A stretch of DNA of 57,234 nt from Mogibacterium sp. (GTDB taxonomy: Bacteria; Bacillota; Clostridia; Peptostreptococcales; Anaerovoracaceae). A model generated the notes under the pieces. That model had not been told where the DNA came from. It saw only the letters and a program-made list of their open reading frames with translations, and did not search any database. This document shows positions 8,372 to 15,875 of this stretch, piece after piece; position 1 is the stretch's first letter, and each line of letters starts with the position of its first letter. Made by a program: the position numbers and the translations under genes. The stretch covers positions 87,709 to 144,942 of the forward strand of contig JAEUGJ010000033.1 in assembly GCA_016775335.1 (NCBI GenBank), written 5' to 3'.

Positions 8372-9262
8372 ATGAACGATTTACAGATTGACTATTTTAT
8401 GGCAGTGGCAACCAATCTCAGCTTCACAAAAACATCCGAAGAACTTTTCGTGTCTCAACCGGCTATCTCCAAACAGATTTCCCTGATGGAGAAGGAACTG
8501 GGCGTAAAACTGTTCATTCGAAACAACAAGAAGACGACCCTCACGAAAGCAGGCGAACTGTATTACGAATTCTTCCGGGAATATAAAAAGGAACTTCGGG
8601 ATACCATGTACAAGGCCGCGGCGCTGCAGCAACAGGACCCGGAAGTTATACATGTGGGTTTCATGGAAGGATGGGATTTGGCCGAAATTCTGCCGGAGGT
8701 GCTGCGACGGTTCCACGACAAGTATCCCAATACGAGATTGGCCATTGATTGCTGCGGTGTAAAAGAATTAACAACACTTCTTCTTACCGACAATATACAG
8801 GTTGCTCTTACAATGAAGAATTCGCTGACGGATTTTAATGAATTGTATCAAAATACGGTGGCGACAACTCAAAAGCTTCTGATTTATTCTCCGGCTAATG
8901 AGCATGCCGGAGCTCCGGACGTAAATCCATCGGATTTTCGCCACGAGAAGTTCTTTGCCCCTTGGGAGATTGTGGGAAAGATGATCACCCGAGTGCTTGC
9001 GACCTATTGTGAACCTTACGGATTCACTCCGGAAATTGAATTCGTTCACAACAGTGAATCCGTGATTACTTGCGTTCGTAACAACATGGGTGTAGCCATT
9101 GTGGACGATTGGGTGTGGTGCATCCACTCTCCAACCCTCCGATACATTGAATTGGAGGCTGTTGATGAGATATGTGTGACCCGAATGAAAGAAGGCGTGA
9201 ATGAGCAAACATTGTTTCTCACAGAGCTGCTGGAAGACGTGGTAAAATCCCGTCATTCATAA
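8372..9262 (+). CDS. LysR family transcriptional regulator
   Basis: 296 residues, the usual LysR length. The N-terminal winged helix-turn-helix is clear at residues 1-62 (FTKTSEELFVSQPAISKQIS, then ELGVKLFIRNNKKTTLTKAG). A substrate-binding-like effector domain follows from about residue 90. The ligand is unknown. AGGAG lies 9 bases before the ATG. The gene sits directly upstream of, and in line with, a membrane protein/EthD-like/DUF1097 module, which is probably its target. A palindrome suited to LysR binding lies in the gap between them. It has no clear promoter of its own after the terminator, so the promoter may overlap it. Confidence 0.92.
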   Translation: MNDLQIDYFMAVATNLSFTKTSEELFVSQPAISKQISLMEKELGVKLFIRNNKKTTLTKAGELYYEFFREYKKELRDTMYKAAALQQQDPEVIHVGFMEGWDLAEILPEVLRRFHDKYPNTRLAIDCCGVKELTTLLLTDNIQVALTMKNSLTDFNELYQNTVATTQKLLIYSPANEHAGAPDVNPSDFRHEKFFAPWEIVGKMITRVLATYCEPYGFTPEIEFVHNSESVITCVRNNMGVAIVDDWVWCIHSPTLRYIELEAVDEICVTRMKEGVNEQTLFLTELLEDVVKSRHS

Positions 9263-9300
9263 TCAAACGGTTATTCAATACATGATGAAATAAGCATTAT

Positions 9301-9353
9301 ACAAAACGTATTATTGTGGTTAGAATATAACCATGATAATACGTTTTGTTTTT
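9301..9353 (+). promoter_or_regulatory. Long imperfect palindrome between the LysR gene and its neighbours
   Basis: Arms of 22 bp at 9301-9322 and 9328-9349 with two mismatches and a 5-base loop, followed by five Ts. The centre TGGTTA-N5-TAACCA has the T-N11-A form favoured by LysR proteins, while the long outer stem plus T run looks like a terminator. It may act as either or both. Confidence 0.55.
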
Positions 9354-9385
9354 AACAACCATACAAAATATTGGAGGACGAAAAA

Positions 9386-9865
9386 ATGGTACATAAGAGC
9401 AAAAAACTGACCGCTGTGTATGCGCTGATTATGGATTTGCCGCTGAGCATTCTCATTACGCTGATTTCTCTCGTGTTGGCAGGAAATCTCGCCGCACCGA
9501 TGTTCATCCGCATGGCAATCCTCGCCTATGTCATTACTTTCTTTGTGAACTTTCTCCCGGCACCGAAGTGGGGATTTGATTTCGCGATTAAGCATTCGGA
9601 ACCGGGAACATTCAAGTTCGGTTTACTGCTGAACCTCGTCGTTGCAGCGGTATTCGTAGTAATTCTGGACCTGATTATGACCGCGGTGGGCGTGCTGGTA
9701 TTCGGAGGCGGCACCTTCCAGATGTATATCGTTTCCGTTCTGGGAGGATTCGTTCCATGTTATGTTCCGACGCTGATTATCGCAATGCTGTGGAACGGAC
9801 CGGCCGACAAAATGTCCCGTGCAATCGTGGGTGAACCGATGCCGGAAATCCCGACCAGCTTCTAG
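9386..9865 (+). CDS. Small four-helix membrane protein (DUF2798-like)
   Basis: 159 residues with four hydrophobic segments, roughly residues 10-33, 40-55, 73-98 and 107-130. The two halves look like repeats, each ending in a charged turn (WGFDFAIK and NGPADKMSRAI), resembling tandem DUF2798-type units. The ATG at 9386 is chosen because GGAGGA lies 7 bases upstream. A TTG inside the Shine-Dalgarno site is not a credible start. It is the first gene after the LysR palindrome. Function unknown; a small transport or membrane-anchoring role is possible but not shown. Confidence 0.65.
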   Translation: MVHKSKKLTAVYALIMDLPLSILITLISLVLAGNLAAPMFIRMAILAYVITFFVNFLPAPKWGFDFAIKHSEPGTFKFGLLLNLVVAAVFVVILDLIMTAVGVLVFGGGTFQMYIVSVLGGFVPCYVPTLIIAMLWNGPADKMSRAIVGEPMPEIPTSF

Positions 9866-9904
9866 TGCAGCTTTAAAATATCATAAAAATATGATACGCT
9901 GATT

Positions 9905-9933
9905 ACAGGATGTGCCCGAGGTGTGCATCCTGT
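9905..9933 (+). promoter_or_regulatory. Hairpin in the leader before the EthD-like gene
   Basis: ACAGGATG and CATCCTGT arms around a 13-base loop, preceded at 9879-9896 by a second repeat (TATCAT / ATGATA). There is no following T run, so this is not a standard terminator. It may be an mRNA stability element or operator between two co-directional genes. Confidence 0.35.
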
Positions 9934-9961
9934 ATCGTATATGAAAGAGAGGATATTTAAA

Positions 9962-10828
9962 ATGAAAAGACCTGATTTTTATCCGGTACGCAGCCTGATC
10001 TATGTAGATTTGGCAAAGGAAGATTACAGAATTCACCTGGAAAACTGGCTCTACAGATACCATATTCCGGACAGCATTTCTCAGTTCGGACCTTACGTAT
10101 CCAAGTATGCGTTCTATCAAGCTCTGCCGGTTCCGGAAGGCGGCGAGCGTTTCGGTACGGTAAGAATGCAGATGACGGAGCATTACTGGCTGGCAAATCC
10201 GAACGATATTCACGAATTCGTACACCACAAGGCATTGACCGAGTATTTTCCGCCGGATGTACTGGTATGGCAGAACAACCTCCCGGACCCGGCAGATGGT
10301 AACGGCTCCGCAGACGAAATGAACTTCGAAGGAGACGATGCAAGAGCTACTAAGGGAAATGAAAACCTGGGCACCGTTCCGTTCATATTTGCCTTTATCC
10401 CGGTATGGTGGGAAGAGGACTTCAAGGGGGAAGGCAGAACCGTGGAAGACGGTCCGAACTACAGATGGCAGTTCATGGTTCGCTATCCGGATGGTGTCTC
10501 CATGGAAGAAGGGGATAAATGGCTGAAGGAAGAATTCATCCCGGCGTACACCGCTCAGGACGAAGTGACACGCTGCCTCTCCAGCAAAATCATCAAGTCC
10601 GTCAATGACTGCGAATTCGACCGCGTCGTAGAAATGTGGTTCCCAAGTCCAAGCGCTTGGCAGAAGGCCACAAAGGAAGCGGCTCAGAAGGTAGCAAAAC
10701 CGGCTTGGGCGGAGACTGAGGATTTCCCATATCTGAAGAAGTCTTATGGAATCTCCGGAATCTTCCTCTCCGACATCGCTCGTTCAGACAATATGACTCA
10801 GTACCACGGCTACATCACGATGAGATAG
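9962..10828 (+). CDS. EthD-like dimeric alpha/beta barrel protein
   Basis: 288 residues from the ATG at 9962, which has GAGAGG about 10 bases upstream. In-frame upstream starts lack such a site. The protein appears internally duplicated: residues 8-90 (RSLIYVDLAKEDYRIHLENW ... FGPYVSKYAFYQ) and 165-245 (YRWQFMVRYPDG ... KWLKEEFIPAYTAQDE ... FDRVVEMWF) both read as ferredoxin-like barrel halves, as in EthD and related dimeric alpha/beta barrel proteins. There is no signal peptide or membrane segment. Such proteins often act in breakdown or rearrangement of small aromatic or polyketide compounds. The substrate here is unknown. Its neighbours are two small membrane proteins and a LysR regulator. 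Confidence 0.55.
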   Translation: MKRPDFYPVRSLIYVDLAKEDYRIHLENWLYRYHIPDSISQFGPYVSKYAFYQALPVPEGGERFGTVRMQMTEHYWLANPNDIHEFVHHKALTEYFPPDVLVWQNNLPDPADGNGSADEMNFEGDDARATKGNENLGTVPFIFAFIPVWWEEDFKGEGRTVEDGPNYRWQFMVRYPDGVSMEEGDKWLKEEFIPAYTAQDEVTRCLSSKIIKSVNDCEFDRVVEMWFPSPSAWQKATKEAAQKVAKPAWAETEDFPYLKKSYGISGIFLSDIARSDNMTQYHGYITMR

Positions 10829-10841
10829 TCCGAGGAGTCGT

Positions 10842-11357
10842 ATGAAGAAAAAAGAAATATTAACACTGGCCCTGCTGGTAGCGATTCTGCCGCCGGCATG
10901 GGCCGTGGCTTCTCCTTATTTCGGGGTAAAAGTAGGTCCCATCGCGCTGATAGCGGCCGGAATCTACGGCACCAACGGAAATAATTTTAAGGATGCCTTC
11001 AAAATCGCAGCAGGTTACCTGGCGGGAGACCTTTGGGGAGTCATCAGCTCACTAATAATGGCTCGCACCACCTTAAACGGGGATCTGACTCTGTTCATGA
11101 CACTGTTTGTCCTGGGCTTCCTGGTGGTACTCATTTCCCACCGGCTGCCGAATATTTTCTTTATGCCGTCCTGGCTGGCCGGATGGGCCATCGCCATGCT
11201 CACCTTTAATTTGGAGCCCTCGACTTCATTGTGGAGCCTGGCGCTTCAGGTTGGAATTTCCATGCTGGTGGGCGTATACTACGTGGGTGCGCTGATGGAT
11301 AAGATTCAGCGCGTTATCTGCGTAACGAATACGAAAAATAACGATAGCCAACGATAA
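10842..11357 (+). CDS. DUF1097-like integral membrane protein
   Basis: 171 residues with about five hydrophobic helices (7-25, 30-46, 55-73, 83-99, 105-120 and a last one near 125-148). The PYFGVKVGPIALIAAGIYG opening and FKIAAGYLAGDLWGVISSLI fit the DUF1097 (YcdZ-like) family of unknown function. The gene starts 13 bp after the EthD-like gene, with GAGGAG as ribosome binding site, so the two are surely cotranscribed. A terminator follows. Confidence 0.75.
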   Translation: MKKKEILTLALLVAILPPAWAVASPYFGVKVGPIALIAAGIYGTNGNNFKDAFKIAAGYLAGDLWGVISSLIMARTTLNGDLTLFMTLFVLGFLVVLISHRLPNIFFMPSWLAGWAIAMLTFNLEPSTSLWSLALQVGISMLVGVYYVGALMDKIQRVICVTNTKNNDSQR

Positions 11358-11390
11358 TAATTTATCGATCGCTCCTTAATACATGAAAAA

Positions 11391-11434
11391 CCGAAGAGCT
11401 GCAGTCGTCCGGGATGGATGAGCTGCAGTTTTTT
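11391..11434 (+). terminator. Terminator after the LysR-linked module
   Basis: CTGCAG TCGTCC pairs with GGATGA (one bulged G) CTGCAG across a 5-base loop, followed by six Ts. It closes the LysR/membrane/EthD/DUF1097 unit. Confidence 0.8.
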
Positions 11435-11654
11435 CGTATGAAAAATATTATCTGTTTACCATAATTAATTATCGTCCAATACAAAGACAGCTTCTCGCAA
11501 CTATTGTATTTTTGGTTATAACAACTGTTTTTATATATTTTTTTGTAATAGTGACATGATTTTGTGATATAATGTTTATTACTTTAAAGACGATAAAATG
11601 GTCGGAAACAATGATGGAGCAGGCCAAAATACACAATCAGGAGGAACAATTCAT
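11435..11654 (+). promoter_or_regulatory. ilvB promoter and leader region
   Basis: AT-rich non-coding stretch. A clear TATAAT at 11568-11573 is preceded by TTGTAA at 11543-11548 with a long 19-bp spacer, so the promoter may need an activator. TGGTTATAACAA near 11513 resembles half of the LysR-type palindrome at 9317-9333. No T-box or leader peptide rich in branched-chain codons was seen. Confidence 0.55.
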
Positions 11655-13376
11655 ATGGAAATGACAGGTGCACAAGTCGTGGTAGAATGCCTGCTGGAGC
11701 AGGGCGTGGATACCGTGTTCGGGTATCCCGGCGGCACAATTCTGAATATTTACGATGAACTCTACAAATACCAAGACAAGATTACACATTATCTTACCGC
11801 GCACGAGCAGGGAGCGGCGCATGCGGCGGACGGCTACGCCAGATCCACCGGAAAAGTAGGCGTATGTCTGGCCACTTCCGGTCCGGGGGCAACCAACCTC
11901 ACCACCGGAATCGCCACCGCATACATGGACTCGTCGCCGGTTGTTTTTATCTGCTGCAACGTAGGGCAGAAAATGCTGGGCAAGGATGCCTTCCAAGAGG
12001 TGGATATTACCGGTATTTCCATGCCGATTACAAAGACCAACTATCTCGTTCGGGATGTGGACAAGCTGGCGGATACGGTAAGAGAGGCTTTCGGCATTGC
12101 CAGAAGCGGCAGACCGGGACCGGTGCTCATCGATATTACAAAGGACGTCACCGCAGCGAAAGTGGATTATGAGCCGATTCCACAGGAGAAGCATTCCAGA
12201 ACTGGGGCCTTGGGCAAGCTGATTCGTCGTTCCAGCACCAGCAGTTTGCTGCGGCCGGAACCGGATCAGAAGGACATCGATATCCTGGTGGACATGATTC
12301 AGGAATCCAGGAAGCCGATGCTGATCTGCGGTGGCGGCGTAACCCGGAGCCGGGCCCACGAGGAGTTCCGGGAATTCGCTCGGAAGGTGGACGCACCGGT
12401 AGCCATCACCCTGATGGGCGGCGGCGCCATGGATGGTGCGGATCCGCTGGCAACGGGAATGATTGGCATGCACGGATCTCAGGCATCCAACCGCGGAGTG
12501 GACGGCTGCGACCTGCTGATTGCCGTTGGCTGCCGCTTCTCGGACCGGGTGGCATTGAAGCCGGATTCTTTTGCCCGTAACGGAAAAATCGTTCATATCG
12601 ACATCGACCGTGCCGAAATCAACAAGAACGTTCAGACGGATCATCATATCATCGGCGATGCGAAAATCGTGCTGGAACGATTGAACGAGAAGATCCCTCA
12701 GTACGACCACAGCGAGTGGAAGGATTACGTGTTCTCGTTCCCGACCGAGACCAAATACGATCTGGATGAGAACGGTGTGATGACGCCAAAGGAAATTCTG
12801 GCCACCATCGAGAACATGGTTCCGAAGGATACGGTGGTTTCCACCGACGTGGGCGAGCACCAAATGTGGGCGATTCAGCACTTCCACTTCAGCTATCCGG
12901 GACAGCTGCTGACTTCCGGCGGCTACGGCACCATGGGCTTCGGTCTGGGCGCGGCGCTGGGTGCAAAAGCCGGAAATCCGGAAAAGACGGTCATCCATAT
13001 CACCGGAGACGGTTCCTTCCGGATGAACTGCAACGAGTTGGCCACCGAGGAGTTCTACAAACTGCCGGTAATTACTTTCATCTTCAACAACGGCGTGCTG
13101 GGCATGGTGCACCAGTGGCAGGATTTGATGTACGACAAGCGCTACAGCCAGACGATTCTGGACCGCGGACCGAATTTCGTCAAGCTGGCGGAGGCCTATG
13201 GCATGAAGGGGGCTCGGGTAACCAATATCGAAGAGCTTCAGGCCGCCATTACCGAAGCGCTGGAGGAACAGAAAGAGGGCAGAGGATACCTGGTGGATTG
13301 TGCGGTTGCAACGGATGAAATGGTTCGACCGATGGTTAACGGCGGCACCAACATTACTGAATTTCTGCTGAATTAG
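11655..13376 (+). CDS. ilvB: Acetolactate synthase, large (catalytic) subunit
   Basis: Thiamine diphosphate enzyme that condenses two pyruvates to acetolactate, or pyruvate with 2-ketobutyrate, in valine, leucine and isoleucine synthesis. The ATG at 11655 gives 573 residues and has AGGAGG 10 bases upstream. An in-frame ATG at 11598 would add 19 unlikely residues. Motifs are FGYPGGTILNIYDELY, the catalytic glutamate in TAHEQGAAHAADGYAR, and the ThDP-magnesium motif beginning GDGSFRMN and ending in FNNGVLGM near residues 450-485. The regulatory subunit follows 14 bp downstream. Confidence 0.97.
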   Translation: MEMTGAQVVVECLLEQGVDTVFGYPGGTILNIYDELYKYQDKITHYLTAHEQGAAHAADGYARSTGKVGVCLATSGPGATNLTTGIATAYMDSSPVVFICCNVGQKMLGKDAFQEVDITGISMPITKTNYLVRDVDKLADTVREAFGIARSGRPGPVLIDITKDVTAAKVDYEPIPQEKHSRTGALGKLIRRSSTSSLLRPEPDQKDIDILVDMIQESRKPMLICGGGVTRSRAHEEFREFARKVDAPVAITLMGGGAMDGADPLATGMIGMHGSQASNRGVDGCDLLIAVGCRFSDRVALKPDSFARNGKIVHIDIDRAEINKNVQTDHHIIGDAKIVLERLNEKIPQYDHSEWKDYVFSFPTETKYDLDENGVMTPKEILATIENMVPKDTVVSTDVGEHQMWAIQHFHFSYPGQLLTSGGYGTMGFGLGAALGAKAGNPEKTVIHITGDGSFRMNCNELATEEFYKLPVITFIFNNGVLGMVHQWQDLMYDKRYSQTILDRGPNFVKLAEAYGMKGARVTNIEELQAAITEALEEQKEGRGYLVDCAVATDEMVRPMVNGGTNITEFLLN

Positions 13377-13390
13377 GGGGTAAAAATAGA

Positions 13391-13960
13391 ATGAATACGA
13401 CTCAGAATACCGAAGAAATCAGACGCACCTTTTCCGTTCTGGTAGAAAACCGTCCGGGCGTGCTTTCTATTATCAGCCGGCTGTTCTCCCGAAACGGGTT
13501 TAATATCGATTCTTTTTGCTCCGGTCCGACTACGGATCCCAATCTGACCCGAATCACCATCGAGGTGTACGCGGACGACAACCACGCGAACCTGCTTTTG
13601 GCACAGCTGAACAAGATGGTGCCGGTGTATTCCGCAAAGATGATGGAGCCGTCGAAAACCATTCGCCGGGAGTTCGTGCTGTTCAAATGCGAAGCGAAGA
13701 AATATGAGACGAGGAACGAAATCATCCAGATTGGCAATATTTTCCGAGCAACGGTAATTGACGTGTCTTCCGACACTTTGACGCTGGCCATGATTGGGGA
13801 GGAGAGCAAGATTAACGCCTTGCAGGAGCTGCTGGAGCCGTTCCACATCCTGGAGCTGGCACGTACCGGCAATCTGGCGATAGAGCGCGGCAAGTATACC
13901 ATCGACGAGAAGACGAAAGAAAATATTGAGTTCAGTTACGGAAAAAATGTGACGGAATAG
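13391..13960 (+). CDS. ilvN: Acetolactate synthase, small (regulatory) subunit
   Basis: 189 residues with an N-terminal ACT domain (TFSVLVENRPGVLSIISRLF, then SRNGFNIDSF) that binds valine for feedback control. The C-terminal half (EFVLFKCEAKKYETRNEIIQ onward) stimulates the large subunit. The length is slightly longer than the roughly 165-residue E. coli IlvH type. It lies directly behind ilvB with a GGGGG ribosome binding site, and a terminator follows 10 bp after the stop. Confidence 0.95.
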   Translation: MNTTQNTEEIRRTFSVLVENRPGVLSIISRLFSRNGFNIDSFCSGPTTDPNLTRITIEVYADDNHANLLLAQLNKMVPVYSAKMMEPSKTIRREFVLFKCEAKKYETRNEIIQIGNIFRATVIDVSSDTLTLAMIGEESKINALQELLEPFHILELARTGNLAIERGKYTIDEKTKENIEFSYGKNVTE

Positions 13961-13970
13961 TACAACAGCA

Positions 13971-14002
13971 GAGCTCGAGTCAGTAATGGCTTGAGCTCTT
14001 TT
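13971..14002 (+). terminator. Terminator after ilvBN
   Basis: GAGCTCgAG and CTtGAGCTC arms with a short loop followed by TTTT. It separates ilvBN from the fusion gene that starts at 14033. Confidence 0.8.
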
Positions 14003-14032
14003 GGCAATTAAAAGATAGGGGAACAACAACGC

Positions 14033-15706
14033 ATGAATGTACTTTTGATCAACGGAAGTCCCAAGGGCAAAAACAGCAATTCATTAAAGCTTGCGTACCG
14101 CTTTTTGGAAGGACTAAAAAGTGAATATGCGAATGCCGGAAAAGAGATCTCGATGGAGGAACTTCATGTCGCTTCCATGGATATCAGTGCATGCAAAGGC
14201 TGCTTTTCATGTTGGAAGAAAACGCCCGGCGTCTGCTGTATGAAGGACGATATGCAGACGGTTATCGAAAAGCAGTTGGAAGCGGATATTATCCTCTGGT
14301 CTTTTCCGCTGTACTATTTCAACGTGCCGGGCATCTTAAAGAATCTAATCGATCGTCAGCTTCCCATGAGCCTTCCTTTTATGAGCTCCCGTGAGGACGG
14401 ATACGGCAGCGGAAGCCACGATTCCCGCTATGACATGGAAGGCAAACGTCACGTGCTGATCTCAACCTGCGGATTTTACTCGGCAGAAGGCAACTATGAT
14501 AGTGTGTTGCGGATGTTCGATCATTTCCTCGGCAAAGGGAATTATACAGCGATTTTTTGCGGCCAGGGAGAGTTGTTCCGGGTAAAAGAACTTTCCGCAA
14601 GGACAGAGGAATATCTTGCTGCAGTAAAAGTCGCCGGCGCAGAATATGCCGAAACCGGAATGATATCGACAAAAACGGATGCCGTTCTCCGCACTCTTTT
14701 ATATCCGAGAAATGTGTTCGAAAAGATGGCAGACGCCAGCTGGGGCATCAGCCGGACGACCGGTGAAAGAGAGCCGGACGACCTTGTTTTTACTCGGCAA
14801 ATGGCCGCACTCTATAACAAAAACGCTTACGACGGAAAAGATCGGGTACTGGAAATGCACTATACGGATTTGAGCCATACGTATCAGATTCGTCTGGGCA
14901 AGGAGGGGAGTGAGGTTATTCCGGATGGCGGTCTAATCTCAACCACACGCATCGATACGCCTTTTGAGGTGTGGTCGGCGATTTCTCGGGGAGAAATTGG
15001 CGGGGCCGAGGCATTGGGAAAGCAGATGTACACGGTGTCCGGGGATTTCTCGCTGATGATCGATTGGGATAAGTTCTTCGGAAGCGCCGCTGCAGTCAAC
15101 GAAGCCGAAACGAAGCAATCGAACCCGACGGAGACGGAACAGAAGAAACCGACCATGGCAGCCATGCTGATTCCATGGATTACCTTTTGGATTGCGGTTT
15201 CAATCAATGCGACAACAGGAGCGGTGATTACGCTTATCGCAGCGGCCGCCGTTCCGCTTATGATGCGACATCACAAATTGGTCATCTGGGACCGACTCTC
15301 TATATTTACCGTTGCGGTTCTTTCTGCCGCAGCGAATATCACCGGAAACGGGGATATTCCCACAAATGCAGGATATTTGATATTTGGACTGTTCTGGTTG
15401 ATTTCCTGCCTGACAAGAGAACCTTTATGCGCCGCATATGTAAAGTATAATTATGGCGGTGAAAATGCCCGTCAAAATCCGCTCTTTATGCGGACAAATT
15501 ATATTCTGGCCGCAGCGTGGGGCTTGTTGTATGTGCTGACCGCCGTCTGGACGTTTCTGCTGCGAAGCGTCGGAGTTATAAATGTAATTATCATCGTAAA
15601 CAATTTGATTCCGGTGTTGATGGGGCTGTTTACATTGTGGTTTCAGAAATGGTATCCGGCAAAGATGGCAAGAGGAAAGAGCAGCCGAAGAAGCCGAAGA
15701 AAATGA
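14033..15706 (+). CDS. Flavodoxin-fold NAD(P)H oxidoreductase fused to SCP2-like and membrane domains
   Basis: A three-part 557-residue protein. Residues 1-200 are an NADPH-dependent FMN reductase type flavodoxin fold: the FMN phosphate loop is GSPKGKNSNS (8-17), followed by a cysteine-rich CKGCFSC (54-60) with CC at 68-69, and WSFPLYYFNVPGILKNLIDR. Residues about 262-352 resemble an SCP2/sterol-carrier domain (HTYQIRLGKEGSEVIP, EVWSAISRGEIGGAEALGKQ, MYTVSGDFSLMIDW). After an acidic linker, residues about 368-540 form five or six transmembrane helices, with a basic end (SSRRSRRK). It probably moves electrons or a lipid-like substrate at the membrane. Its partner and substrate are unknown. It stands alone between two terminators. 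Confidence 0.75.
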   Translation: MNVLLINGSPKGKNSNSLKLAYRFLEGLKSEYANAGKEISMEELHVASMDISACKGCFSCWKKTPGVCCMKDDMQTVIEKQLEADIILWSFPLYYFNVPGILKNLIDRQLPMSLPFMSSREDGYGSGSHDSRYDMEGKRHVLISTCGFYSAEGNYDSVLRMFDHFLGKGNYTAIFCGQGELFRVKELSARTEEYLAAVKVAGAEYAETGMISTKTDAVLRTLLYPRNVFEKMADASWGISRTTGEREPDDLVFTRQMAALYNKNAYDGKDRVLEMHYTDLSHTYQIRLGKEGSEVIPDGGLISTTRIDTPFEVWSAISRGEIGGAEALGKQMYTVSGDFSLMIDWDKFFGSAAAVNEAETKQSNPTETEQKKPTMAAMLIPWITFWIAVSINATTGAVITLIAAAAVPLMMRHHKLVIWDRLSIFTVAVLSAAANITGNGDIPTNAGYLIFGLFWLISCLTREPLCAAYVKYNYGGENARQNPLFMRTNYILAAAWGLLYVLTAVWTFLLRSVGVINVIIIVNNLIPVLMGLFTLWFQKWYPAKMARGKSSRRSRRK

Positions 15707-15768
15707 CCTAAAAAAGAAGATGTACCGATATTGAAAACCAAAGAAGGGAGCATTGGTTTGAAGGGACG

Positions 15769-15804
15769 TAACTATTCCTAAAAACATAATTATGGGAATA
15801 GTTG
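15769..15804. repeat. Inverted repeat in the convergent intergenic region
   Basis: Perfect 9-bp arms AACTATTCC (15770-15778) and GGAATAGTT (15795-15803) with a 16-base AT-rich loop. It is not followed by a T run. Role unknown; it may be an additional weak transcript end or a small remnant of inserted DNA. Confidence 0.45.
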
Positions 15805-15823
15805 TACCGGCGGTTATATCAAA

Positions 15824-15867
15824 ACTCCGGAACACCATATCCAATATGGTCTGTTCCGGAGTTCTTT
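15824..15867. terminator. Strong bidirectional terminator at the strand switch
   Basis: Outer arms ACTCCGGAACA and TGTTCCGGAGT enclose a second stem CCATAT/ATATGG. Pyrimidine runs lie on both sides. It terminates the plus-strand fusion gene and the minus-strand arsenic-type operon, which converge here. Confidence 0.88.
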
Positions 15868-15875
15868 ATTAATGA

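Noticed and set aside
11435..11654. T-box or attenuator before ilvB
   Set aside because: No T-box consensus, leader peptide or terminator hairpin seen in the 220 bases.
11637..13112. 491-codon open frame on the minus strand
   Set aside because: Antisense to ilvB, which is complete and conserved.
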